Assembly: GCA_900545625.1 (NCBI GenBank) | Contig: UQZS01000009.1 | Location: 1-50,691 of the forward strand | Length of the DNA: 50,691 bases | Source of the DNA: an uncultured Oscillospiraceae bacterium | GTDB taxonomy: Bacteria > Bacillota > Clostridia > Oscillospirales > Acutalibacteraceae | Direction of reading: 5' to 3' | In this document: positions 23,876 to 31,870 of the stretch, one piece after another | Numbering within the stretch: the stretch's first letter is position 1 | How the letters are laid out: each line of letters begins with the position of its first letter | Program-made: the position numbers and the translations under genes | The notes under the pieces: model-generated | What the model was told of the DNA's origin: nothing | Seen by the model: only the letters and a program-made list of their open reading frames with translations | Database searches by the model: none

Positions 23876-24793
23876 ATGGCAGTCACAAAATCCATCCACT
23901 TTGACATTCAGAGAAAGATCGTTTCCAACATGACCTCGGAAAGCTGGGAGACGATCCCGCATTCCTCTTTCATCTATGACGCGGACGTCACGGATTTTAT
24001 GAAAGAGCTCAAAGCGCTCAACGCCGAGCGCGCCAAAGAGGACCGTTTCACCGTCAACACCGTCATACTCAAGGTCATTGTGGAGGGCTTAAAGGCGGCG
24101 CCGATGCTTAACTCCACCATTGAATTCAACCGCAAGCTCGTCCGCGGGCGACTGGATCTGCACGATGACATCAACATTTCGATGCCGATGATCCTGCCGA
24201 ATGGAAAGATGATGACGATCAACCTGCACAACTTTGAAAACAAGTCGCTTACGGAAATGACAGAATACATTCAGGACGTTGTGCGCCGTGCAAACAACAC
24301 GAACCTCACGGAGGTCATGTTTGAAGTCTCCATGGACAATACCCTTAAAGCGCTGCGCAAGGGGCATATCGCCACGGTCATCAACCGTTTGATCGGCTCG
24401 AAGACCGGCAAGCACAAGGTTAAGACGCTCACGGGAAAAGCAAAGCGCGAATATTATGCGATCCCCGAAAAGGACCGCCTGACCTTCCGCGACATTGAGC
24501 AGGGCACCGTAACGGTCACGAATGTCGGTTCTGTGTACCGCTATCAGAAAGGGCAGGTCGCGCTGTTGGAGATCATCCCGCCGCAGGTCAGTGCGTTCTG
24601 CATCGGCGGTATTCAGGAACGCGCCGGCGTCAAGACCGACGAAAACGGCAACAAGGTCTTCGACGCACGGCAGATTTTGCCGATCTGCATGGCGTTTGAC
24701 CACCGCGCGGTGGACTTCGGCGAGGTCGCGCCGTTCTTAGTGAAATGCGACGAGATTTTTGCAAATCCGTCTGTGATCCGCGAGTGGGTCTGA
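23876..24793 (+). CDS. Stand-alone 2-oxoacid dehydrogenase E2-type acyltransferase catalytic domain
   Basis: A 305-residue protein equivalent to the catalytic core of dihydrolipoamide acyltransferases (CAT-like fold). The active-site motif appears as FDHRAVDFGE (H276, D280), where classical E2 proteins have DHRxxDG. VTNVGSVYRYQKG resembles the strand-turn before the active site. The lipoyl domain and the peripheral-subunit-binding domain are both absent, and no E1 or E3 gene is nearby. It therefore cannot work in a pyruvate dehydrogenase complex by itself. It may be a free acyl-CoA acyltransferase cooperating with the adjacent CoA-transferase. AAAGGA precedes the ATG. Fold assignment is secure; substrate is unknown. 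Confidence 0.83.
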   Translation: MAVTKSIHFDIQRKIVSNMTSESWETIPHSSFIYDADVTDFMKELKALNAERAKEDRFTVNTVILKVIVEGLKAAPMLNSTIEFNRKLVRGRLDLHDDINISMPMILPNGKMMTINLHNFENKSLTEMTEYIQDVVRRANNTNLTEVMFEVSMDNTLKALRKGHIATVINRLIGSKTGKHKVKTLTGKAKREYYAIPEKDRLTFRDIEQGTVTVTNVGSVYRYQKGQVALLEIIPPQVSAFCIGGIQERAGVKTDENGNKVFDARQILPICMAFDHRAVDFGEVAPFLVKCDEIFANPSVIREWV

Positions 24794-24819
24794 TTTACAT
24801 CACATACAAATACAAATTT

Positions 24820-24846
24820 GCCGCCGTCCCATATTGGGACGGCGGC
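24820..24846. terminator. Shared hairpin terminator between convergent genes
   Basis: GCCGCCGTCCC-ATATT-GGGACGGCGGC, an 11-bp perfect stem. It is followed by ATTTCGTT on the plus strand and by AAATTTGTATTTG on the minus strand; the T-runs are modest, so it is bidirectional but not maximal. Confidence 0.7.
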
Positions 24847-24906
24847 ATTTCGTTATAATCTCGGTCTTTGCAGGTCGTTTCTCCCCTGCTGTGCCGCTTT
24901 TGCCTT

Positions 24907-27147
24907 TTACAGCGTGAGCTGCTCGCCCGCATCCTCGGCGGAAAGCAGCGCGCCTGCCGCGGGCAGGGAGCGCGTGCGATAGCGCGCGGGCTTTTGGAAT
25001 TCGCCTTCGCGGTACTCGCGCACACTTACGACACGATGTCCTTTTTTGAGCGTCATCACCGCGACGCCCTGCGTATCCTTGGTGGTCTTCGGCGCAACGG
25101 CGCCCGTATTGAGCAGCAAAATGCGTCCTGCCGTAGACTGCACCACGAGCTCACAATCCGCTTCGATTTGACGCACGGCGGCAAGCGGGAATTTGTCGCA
25201 ATAGGCTTTGATAAGCTTCTTGCGGTTGGTTTTAGTCGCATAGGCGGAAAGATCGACCTTCGCAAGCTTGCCGTTTTCGAAGAAGAACAGCATATAGCCC
25301 TTGTAATCGGTTGTGACTGCCATGTAAACGGCGGACTCGCCCGCATCCATATGCAGCTTAGAGGGGACAAAATCGCCCAAAACGCTTGCCTTGGTATCCT
25401 CAAAATCCGCCGCTTTCGCCTTATACACCTGGCAGCGGTCGGTGAAGAACAGCAAATCTGTGTTGTTGGTCGCCTCCACAGTCAAAAGCAGGCTGTCGCC
25501 GTCCTTGAGCTTTTGCTCGCCGCTCATGCGCAGCGACTGCGGGGTGATCTTTTTGAAATACCCCTCTTTTGTGAAAAACAGGTGCACGGGGTAATCGGGA
25601 ATCTCTTCAAACACTTCGTCATCCGTTTCGGCGTCGGCAAAAATAATCTCGCTGCGGCGCGGCATGGCGTATTTTTCCACAACGCTGTGCAATTCCGAGA
25701 CGATGATCTTTTTGACGCGCGCACGGCTGGCGAGAATATCTTCCATATCCTCGATGCGCTCGCGCAGCTCTGCGATGTCGGCGGTGCGTTTGAGGATGTA
25801 TTCGCGGTTCAAATGGCGCAGCTTGATCTCGGCGACGTATTCCGCCTGCACTTTGTCAATGCCGAAGCCGATCATCAAATTCGGCACGACCTCAGCTTCT
25901 TCGTCGGTGGAACGGATAATGCGGATCGCCTTGTCGATGTCCAATAGGATCTTTTGCAGGCCCTCCAAAAGATGCAGACGGTCCTTTGCGCGGTTCAAAT
26001 CGAAATAGGTGCGGCGGCGCACGCATTCCGAGCGAAAAGCGATCCACTCGAGCAGCAGGTCGCGCACGCCCAGCACGCGCGGCACGCCCGCGATGAGCAC
26101 ATTGAAGTTGCAGGCAAAGGAATCCTCCAGCGGCGTAGACTTGTAAAGCTTTTTCATCAGCTTGTCGGGGTCGGTGCCGCGTTTATAGTCGATCGTAATC
26201 TTTAAGCCCTTTTTATCCGTTTCGTCGCGCACGTCGGCGATCTCGCGCGCCGCGCCGCTTTTGACCTTTTCAATGATCTTTTCAATGATCGCTTCCGCCG
26301 TGGTGGTGGGCGGGATTTGCGTGATATCAATGCAGTGGTTGGCTTTATCGACCGTGTATTTTGAGCGCACCTTGAATGAGCCGCGTCCCGTGCGGAAGAT
26401 CTCGCGCATCTGCGCTTCGTCATAGACGATCTGCCCGCCGCCGACAAAATCGGGCGCTTTGATGATCTCGTTTATATCAAAATCCGCATCCTTGATGAGC
26501 GCCTCGGTCGCCTCGCAGATCTCGCGCAGGTTAAATGAGCAGATCGACGACGCCATACCGACGGCGATGCCCGTATTCGCGTTGACGAGCACCGACGGGA
26601 ACGTCACGGGGAACAGCGTCGGTTCCTTCATGGTATTGTCGTAGTTGTCTACGAAATCCACCGTATCCTTGTCGATGTCGGCGAACAGCTCGGCGGCGAT
26701 AGGCTCGAGCTTTGCCTCCGTATAACGGGAGGCGGCACACTGCATATTGCGCGAATACGCCTTGCCGAAGTTGCCCTTGGACTGGATGTACGGGTGCAAA
26801 AGCGCTTCGTTGCCGCGTGTCAAGCGCACCATGGTCTCATAGATCGGCCCATCGCCGTGGGGGTTGAGCTGCATGGTGCGGCCGACGATATTGGCGGATT
26901 TAATGGTGCCGCCCGAGAGCAGCCCCATTTTATACATCGTATATAACAGCTTGCGGTGCGAGGGCTTAAAGCCGTCGATCTCGGGGATCGCGCGCGAGAG
27001 GATCACGCTCATGGCATAGGGCATATAGTTCGTTTCGAGTGTTTCGGTGATATATTGCTCGACGACCTCGCCCGCGCCCAAAATATGGGCGTTCGGCTGC
27101 GCCGTTTCATCGCGCTGCGCTGTTTTTTGTTTCGGTTTTCTCGGCAT
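24907..27147 (-). CDS. Type II DNA topoisomerase A subunit (clostridial topoisomerase IV/ParC-like)
   Basis: A 746-residue GyrA/ParC-family subunit that cuts and rejoins duplex DNA. The catalytic tyrosine is Y142 in AASRYTEAKL, preceded by the winged-helix segment MSVILSRAIPEIDGFKPSHRKLL. The C-terminal beta-pinwheel (about 490-730) is poorly conserved and I see no GyrA box (QRRGGKG), favouring a topoisomerase IV-like role in decatenation over gyrase. I start at the ATG at 27147, preceded by GGGAG; an in-frame GTG nine bases earlier abuts that sequence. It is 26 bases after its partner B subunit. Clostridia usually carry such a pair in addition to gyrase. Confidence 0.88.
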   Translation of the reverse strand: MPRKPKQKTAQRDETAQPNAHILGAGEVVEQYITETLETNYMPYAMSVILSRAIPEIDGFKPSHRKLLYTMYKMGLLSGGTIKSANIVGRTMQLNPHGDGPIYETMVRLTRGNEALLHPYIQSKGNFGKAYSRNMQCAASRYTEAKLEPIAAELFADIDKDTVDFVDNYDNTMKEPTLFPVTFPSVLVNANTGIAVGMASSICSFNLREICEATEALIKDADFDINEIIKAPDFVGGGQIVYDEAQMREIFRTGRGSFKVRSKYTVDKANHCIDITQIPPTTTAEAIIEKIIEKVKSGAAREIADVRDETDKKGLKITIDYKRGTDPDKLMKKLYKSTPLEDSFACNFNVLIAGVPRVLGVRDLLLEWIAFRSECVRRRTYFDLNRAKDRLHLLEGLQKILLDIDKAIRIIRSTDEEAEVVPNLMIGFGIDKVQAEYVAEIKLRHLNREYILKRTADIAELRERIEDMEDILASRARVKKIIVSELHSVVEKYAMPRRSEIIFADAETDDEVFEEIPDYPVHLFFTKEGYFKKITPQSLRMSGEQKLKDGDSLLLTVEATNNTDLLFFTDRCQVYKAKAADFEDTKASVLGDFVPSKLHMDAGESAVYMAVTTDYKGYMLFFFENGKLAKVDLSAYATKTNRKKLIKAYCDKFPLAAVRQIEADCELVVQSTAGRILLLNTGAVAPKTTKDTQGVAVMTLKKGHRVVSVREYREGEFQKPARYRTRSLPAAGALLSAEDAGEQLTL

Positions 27148-27173
27148 TCTGTTCACTCCCTTTCGCGCTCACC

Positions 27174-29159
27174 TTACGAGATATCCGCAAGCTCCAGATA
27201 CATGTGCCCGTTTTCGGCGATGTGCTCTTTGCGGCCTTGCAAATTATCACCCAAAAGCAGGTCAAATTTTGCGGAGACCGCCTCAGGCGAATAGTCGGGC
27301 TCCACTTTGATAAGGCGGCGGGTCTTGGGATTCATGGTGGTCAGCCACATCATGTCCGCTTCGTTTTCGCCAAGTCCCTTCGAGCGCTGGATGGTGAATT
27401 TGCGGTCACCGAGCTCGCTTAATACTTCCTGCTTTTCCTTTTCGGTATAGCAGAACCAGGTTTCATCCTTGGAATTGATCTCATACAGCGGGGATTCCGC
27501 AATATAGACCTTGCCCGCGCGGATGAGCGTCGGCATCAGCCGATAGATCATGGTAAGGATCAGCGTGCGGATCTGAAAGCCGTCTACGTCGGCATCGGTA
27601 CAGATGATGACCTTGCTCCAGCGCAGGTTGTCGAGGTTAAAGGAAGACAGCTCCTTGCTCGCCTTGCCCGTGACCTCCACCCCGCAGCCGAGGACTTTAA
27701 TGAGGTCAACGATGATATCGCTTTTGAAAATTTTGTTGTACTCCGCTTTCAGGCAGTTGAGGATCTTGCCGCGCACGGGGATGATCGCCTGAAAGGCGCT
27801 GTCGCGCGCCTGTTTGCACGCGCCGAGCGCCGAATCGCCCTCCACGATGAAGATCTCGCGTTCGCTGACGTCTTTCGAACGGCAGTCCACGAATTTTTCG
27901 ACGCGGCTGGTGAGATCATTTCCGGTTTGCAGCGTCTTTTTCAGATTCAGGCGCGTGCTTTCCGCCTTGACGCGCGAGCGCATATTGATCAGCACCTGAT
28001 TGCCGATCTTTTCAGCCTCCAGCGGGTTTTCGATAAAATAAATCTCCAGCTGATGGCGGAAAAACTCGGTCATCGCTTCCTGAATAAACTTATTGGTAAT
28101 GGATTTTTTGGTCTGGTTCTCGTAAGATGTCTGTGTCGAGAACGAAGAAACGACCAGCACCAAACAATCCTCCACATCCTGAAAGCTGATCTTACCGTCG
28201 GTCTTTAAATACTTGCCGTTGGTTTTCAGATAGGCATCGATCTGCGAAACGAACGCGCTTCTGACCGCTTTGTCGGGCGCGCCGCCATGCTCAAGGAAGC
28301 TGGAGTTATGGTAATACTCCTTGAGCTGCTTTTTGTTGGAAAAGCAGAGCACGGCGTTGATCTTGACTTTATATTCGGGCTTGTCCGCACGGTCTCTGCC
28401 CTTACGTTCAGTCTGCCAGACCTGCACATCGGAAAGTGCATCCTCGCCGACGAACTCCTTGACGTAATCCAAAATACCGTTCGCGTATTGATATTCGTAA
28501 GTATCGAAGCTGTTGGGCCCGATCTGGTCACGCAGGATAAAGCGCACGCCTGCATTGACAACAGACTGACGGTGCAGCGTGTCCTGATAATAGGAAAGCG
28601 GAATGTCAATGTCGGTAAATACTTTCAAATCGGGCTTCCAGCGGATGCGCGTGCCCGTATCGCGCTTATGGTACGGCTCACGCTGCAATTCGCCGTCGGG
28701 CTCCCCCGCTTTGAAGTGCATAACGTACTTCGTACCGTTTTTGTGGATCTCCGCTTCCATATATTCCGAGGCGTACTGCGTGGAGCAAAGGCCCAAGCCG
28801 TTAAGACCTAAGGAATACTCATAGCTGCCGCCGTCGTTGGTGTTGTATTTACCGCCGGCATACAGCTCGCAAAATACGAGTTCCCAATTGTAGCGCTTCT
28901 CCTTTTCGTTGTATTCCATAGGGATGCCGCGCCCGAAGTCCTGCACCTCAATAGACTTGTCCAGATAGCGGGTAACGATGATCTTGTCGCCAAACCCTTC
29001 CCGCGCCTCATCAATGGAGTTGGAAAGGATCTCAAACATCGCGTGCTGGCAACCGTCAATACCGTCCGAGCCGAAAATGACGCCCGGACGCAGGCGCACG
29101 CGGTCGGCGCCCTTGAGCTGTGAGATGCTTTCTTCCGTATATGCCGCTTTTTTTGCCAT
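27174..29159 (-). CDS. Type II DNA topoisomerase B subunit (clostridial topoisomerase IV/ParE-like)
   Basis: A 661-residue GyrB/ParE-family ATPase subunit. The GHKL ATP-binding fold shows EILSNSIDEAR and the glycine-rich lid near DFGRGIP and SLGLNGLGLC; the TOPRIM domain shows IVEGDSALG (about 437), IPVRGKILN and TDADVDGFQIR. The length fits ParE rather than a gyrase B with an insertion. Its sequence departs from canonical gyrase at many positions (for example RLRPGVIFGSDGIDG), which is typical of the divergent clostridial pair. It is transcribed ahead of the A subunit from a promoter divergent to marR. Confidence 0.88.
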   Translation of the reverse strand: MAKKAAYTEESISQLKGADRVRLRPGVIFGSDGIDGCQHAMFEILSNSIDEAREGFGDKIIVTRYLDKSIEVQDFGRGIPMEYNEKEKRYNWELVFCELYAGGKYNTNDGGSYEYSLGLNGLGLCSTQYASEYMEAEIHKNGTKYVMHFKAGEPDGELQREPYHKRDTGTRIRWKPDLKVFTDIDIPLSYYQDTLHRQSVVNAGVRFILRDQIGPNSFDTYEYQYANGILDYVKEFVGEDALSDVQVWQTERKGRDRADKPEYKVKINAVLCFSNKKQLKEYYHNSSFLEHGGAPDKAVRSAFVSQIDAYLKTNGKYLKTDGKISFQDVEDCLVLVVSSFSTQTSYENQTKKSITNKFIQEAMTEFFRHQLEIYFIENPLEAEKIGNQVLINMRSRVKAESTRLNLKKTLQTGNDLTSRVEKFVDCRSKDVSEREIFIVEGDSALGACKQARDSAFQAIIPVRGKILNCLKAEYNKIFKSDIIVDLIKVLGCGVEVTGKASKELSSFNLDNLRWSKVIICTDADVDGFQIRTLILTMIYRLMPTLIRAGKVYIAESPLYEINSKDETWFCYTEKEKQEVLSELGDRKFTIQRSKGLGENEADMMWLTTMNPKTRRLIKVEPDYSPEAVSAKFDLLLGDNLQGRKEHIAENGHMYLELADIS

Positions 29160-29210
29160 ACTATGCCTTCCGTTCTTGATATTCCCAATATTTCCAAAAT
29201 TCCGCAGTAT

Positions 29211-29240
29211 ATTTTACACGATATATGGGGGCTTCGTCAA
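29211..29240 (-). promoter_or_regulatory. Promoter of the topoisomerase operon
   Basis: TTGACG (29240-29235), an 18-base spacer and TAAAAT (29216-29211) on the minus strand, 52 bases before the B-subunit ATG. Confidence 0.6.
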
Positions 29241-29286
29241 GTTTATTCAAGCGTATTTTGTGTTTCCGGAGTCTGCAAATTCGTGC

Positions 29287-29315
29287 TTGACAATGTTTTT
29301 AAATTGTGATATAGT
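29287..29315 (+). promoter_or_regulatory. Promoter of the marR-MATE operon
   Basis: TTGACA (29287-29292), a 17-base spacer and TATAGT (29310-29315). The operator palindrome overlaps the predicted transcription start. Confidence 0.85.
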
Positions 29316-29323
29316 CCCTACTC

Positions 29324-29339
29324 AGTACGATTTCGTACT
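29324..29339. promoter_or_regulatory. Probable MarR operator
   Basis: AGTACGATTTCGTACT is a 16-bp palindrome (7-bp arms, TT centre) placed between the -10 box and the ribosome-binding sequence AAGGAG, where a bound dimer would block transcription. Confidence 0.75.
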
Positions 29340-29353
29340 AAAGGAGTGTGCCT

Positions 29354-29833
29354 ATGCAAAAGGATTTTCAGAACATCCGGCGTTTGACGCTCGCTGCGAC
29401 CAAAAATGACGGTGCATATTATTATTTTGCGCGGCGGCTTCATATCAACGAAAACACGCTGACGCTGCTCTATGCACTGGGCGACGGGCAGGCGCATTCG
29501 CAAAAGCAGGTCTGCGACGACTGGCTGCTGCCCAAAACCACCGTAAGTACGAATGTGCGCGAGCTGCGGGAAGCGGGCTATCTCGAATTGGAGCCGCTCG
29601 AAAACACGCGGGAAAAGGCGCTCGTGCTGACAGACGCCGGAAAAGCCTTTGCCGAAACCGTTTTACAGCCGCTCTACCGCGCCGAGCAGGCGGCTATGGA
29701 AAAGACGCTGGCACGCTTCTCCCCTGAATTCATAGACGCATTCCAATATTTTGCCGCCTGCTTCCAAACGGAAATATTCTCACAGGCGGGTACAGACGAA
29801 GAACAGAAGAAAAAAGGAAAAAAGAAATTATGA
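29354..29833 (+). CDS. MarR family transcriptional regulator
   Basis: A 159-residue winged-helix regulator. The helix-turn-helix and wing are visible from about residue 40: QKQVCDDWLLPKTTVSTNVRELREAGYL and LELEPLENTREKALVLTDAG, the standard MarR arrangement; flanking helices form the dimer interface. It is followed with a 4-base ATGA overlap by a MATE exporter, an order like MepR-MepA of Staphylococcus. The likely role is repression of its own operon until a ligand, probably a toxic small molecule, binds. The ATG at 29354 has AAGGAG seven bases upstream; an in-frame GTG at 29348 is too close to that site. Confidence 0.9.
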   Translation: MQKDFQNIRRLTLAATKNDGAYYYFARRLHINENTLTLLYALGDGQAHSQKQVCDDWLLPKTTVSTNVRELREAGYLELEPLENTREKALVLTDAGKAFAETVLQPLYRAEQAAMEKTLARFSPEFIDAFQYFAACFQTEIFSQAGTDEEQKKKGKKKL

Positions 29834-31194
29834 CCGCTTACACATTATACACTGAAACACCGATCACAAGGCTGTTTTTCCGTGCAGCACTGCCCGGCGC
29901 TGTGAGCATGCTTGCGTCGGCTCTCTACCAGCTTTTTGACGGCATATTCGTCGGACAGTTTTTGGGCGAAACGCCGTTTGCAGCACTCAATCTTGCCATG
30001 CCGTTCGTCATCATCAACTTTGCGGTGGCGGATCTTGTCGGCGTGGGCTCCTCCGTACCCATCTCGATTTGTCTCGGTAAGCGAGAGGACAAGGAAGCCA
30101 ACAACATCTTTTCCGCCGCATGCATACTGATCGTCGCATCAGGCGCAGCACTCGGCGCGATCCTGTTTCTCAGCGCGCCGCTGCTCATCCGCCTGATGGG
30201 CGCCGAGGGCGAATTCGCCGAGCTCGCCGTGCAATACTTACGCGTATATGCGCTCTGCTCGCCCGTGACCACCATTGTGTTCGCCATGGACAATTACCTG
30301 CGCATTTGCGGCAAGGTACGCGAGAGCATGTTCCTGAATATTTTTATGTCCGTGCTGATCTGCGCTTTGGAATTCCTGTTTTTGTATGTGTTCCAATGGG
30401 GCATTTGGGCGGCGGCGCTTGCAACGTGTCTCGGTATGGGGCTTTGCGCCGTGATCGCGCTGTGTGGCTTTGCCTTTGGACATATGCAGCTGCGCTTTTG
30501 CCGCCCGCGTTTTTCGGGCGCCATGCTGCGACAGATCGTTGCCGCGGGCAGCCCGAACTTCTTAAACAACATTGCGGGACGGCTGACCTCGATTATCATG
30601 AACATTTTTCTCGTGCGCTTCGGCGGCGAATCGGCGGTTTCCATCTACGGTGTGCTGATGTATGCGGAAGGGTTCATCCTGCCGCTCCTCTACGGCATGT
30701 GCGACTCCCTGCAGCCCGCCGTGGGCTGCAACTGGGGCGCAAACAAGTTTGCGCGCGTGCGCGCGATCGAAAAACGCTGCTTTGCCGCAACCGGTGTGCT
30801 CTCGGTATGCTCCGCGGTCGTGTTATTCCTGCTCCCCGAACAGATCGGCGCGCTGTTCTTAGGCAGCTCAAACGCCGCGCTGCTGCAGGAGACCGCCTAT
30901 GCGCTGCGGCTGTTTGCGCTGAGCTTCATCGTGCGCTGGTTCTCCTTCGCCGCGCAGAGCTTTATGCTGGCGGTCGAAAAACCGGGCTATGCCTGTGCGA
31001 TCTCGGTCTCGACGGCGTTTTTCTTCCCCGTGCTGCTCATCGCCCTGCTTTGGAAGCTGGAGCTGACGGGGCTGTGGCTCAACGCCGCAGGCACGGCGCT
31101 GCTCGCGGGCGTTTTGGCAGGCATCGTGCTGGTGCGCTTTCGCAAGCAGAACCCGCAGGTGTTTGAAAAAGCGGGAAAGGCACAAGGAGAATAA
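29830..31194 (+). CDS. MATE family multidrug efflux transporter (MepA-like)
   Basis: A 454-residue integral membrane protein with twelve predicted membrane segments in two pseudo-symmetric halves, the MATE plan (for example AALPGAVSMLASALYQLFDG at the start and the second-half segment near LLYGMCDSLQPAVGCNWGAN). MATE proteins export cationic drugs and dyes in exchange for Na+ or H+. It overlaps marR by four bases, so translation is coupled and expression depends on that regulator. The substrate cannot be read from sequence. It ends at a strong terminator. Confidence 0.9.
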   Translation: MTAYTLYTETPITRLFFRAALPGAVSMLASALYQLFDGIFVGQFLGETPFAALNLAMPFVIINFAVADLVGVGSSVPISICLGKREDKEANNIFSAACILIVASGAALGAILFLSAPLLIRLMGAEGEFAELAVQYLRVYALCSPVTTIVFAMDNYLRICGKVRESMFLNIFMSVLICALEFLFLYVFQWGIWAAALATCLGMGLCAVIALCGFAFGHMQLRFCRPRFSGAMLRQIVAAGSPNFLNNIAGRLTSIIMNIFLVRFGGESAVSIYGVLMYAEGFILPLLYGMCDSLQPAVGCNWGANKFARVRAIEKRCFAATGVLSVCSAVVLFLLPEQIGALFLGSSNAALLQETAYALRLFALSFIVRWFSFAAQSFMLAVEKPGYACAISVSTAFFFPVLLIALLWKLELTGLWLNAAGTALLAGVLAGIVLVRFRKQNPQVFEKAGKAQGE

Positions 31195-31210
31195 GAACGG
31201 CAAAATTATA

Positions 31211-31258
31211 ATACGGCTGCGGTCATAGAGCGTTCTGTGACCGCAGCCGTATTTTTTA
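31211..31258. terminator. Strong bidirectional terminator (MATE/nitroreductase)
   Basis: A 15-bp perfect stem, ATACGGCTGCGGTCA pairing with TGACCGCAGCCGTAT around a 12-base loop, followed by TTTTTATT on the plus strand and by TATAATTTTG on the minus strand. It serves the convergent MATE and nitroreductase genes. Confidence 0.9.
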
Positions 31259-31277
31259 TTCAAGAAAAGAATTCAGC

Positions 31278-31799
31278 TTATTTTACATACCAAATGTAAT
31301 GATCTTTGCGCGGTTTTGCAGCGGGGTATTCGCCGTCTGCGTAGCCGAGCACCAGATTGCCGATGCCCTCGTACTCCCCTTCTACGCCGAGCTCTTGGAG
31401 GATCGCTTTGCCCTCGTCACTTTCAAAAACCTCTTTGGCGCGGTGGATCCAGCAGCTGCCGAGGCCCAAAGCATGGGCGGCGAGCATCATATTGCCCATG
31501 ACCAAACTGCCGTCGTAAATGCGCGTCGGGCGGGCTTTATCGGCAAGCACCACGAGCACGGCGGGCGCGCCGTAAAACGGATCGCCGCTGCCGCCTAAGA
31601 CTGCGGCATTCAGCGCGGAAAGGCGGTCGCGCAGCGCCTTGTTTGTTACGGCAAGGATGATCGGCGACTGCGCGTTCATCCCCGATGCGGCATAGGTACC
31701 CGCCTGTGCTACCTGCTCAATGAGCGCCTGTTCGGGCAGATCGGGCTTATACTTTTTGATGCTTCTGCGGGTGCGGATGGCTTCCAAAACTTCGTTCAT
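31278..31799 (-). CDS. Nitroreductase family oxidoreductase
   Basis: A 173-residue FMN-dependent oxidoreductase of the nitroreductase fold. Visible elements are the N-terminal RTRRSIKKYKP that binds the FMN phosphate, an ASGMNAQSP loop and GNMMLAAHALGLGSCWIHRA (about 105-124). Members reduce nitro-compounds, quinones or flavins with NAD(P)H; the natural substrate here is unknown. I start at the ATG at 31799 with AAAGGAAG upstream. It follows ftsH by 71 bases containing a hairpin, and I find no promoter of its own, so it may depend on readthrough. Confidence 0.88.
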   Translation of the reverse strand: MNEVLEAIRTRRSIKKYKPDLPEQALIEQVAQAGTYAASGMNAQSPIILAVTNKALRDRLSALNAAVLGGSGDPFYGAPAVLVVLADKARPTRIYDGSLVMGNMMLAAHALGLGSCWIHRAKEVFESDEGKAILQELGVEGEYEGIGNLVLGYADGEYPAAKPRKDHYIWYVK

Positions 31800-31835
31800 G
31801 CAAAATCTTCCTTTCAAAATCCATCTTTCTGAAAA

Positions 31836-31862
31836 CGCAGCCGGATCCCAAGGGATCCGGCT
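31836..31862 (-). terminator. Hairpin after ftsH
   Basis: AGCCGGATCCC and GGGATCCGGCT pair around two bases, followed on the minus strand by GCGTTTT. The T-run is short, so some readthrough into the nitroreductase gene is plausible. Confidence 0.6.
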
Positions 31863-31870
31863 TTTGTCCG

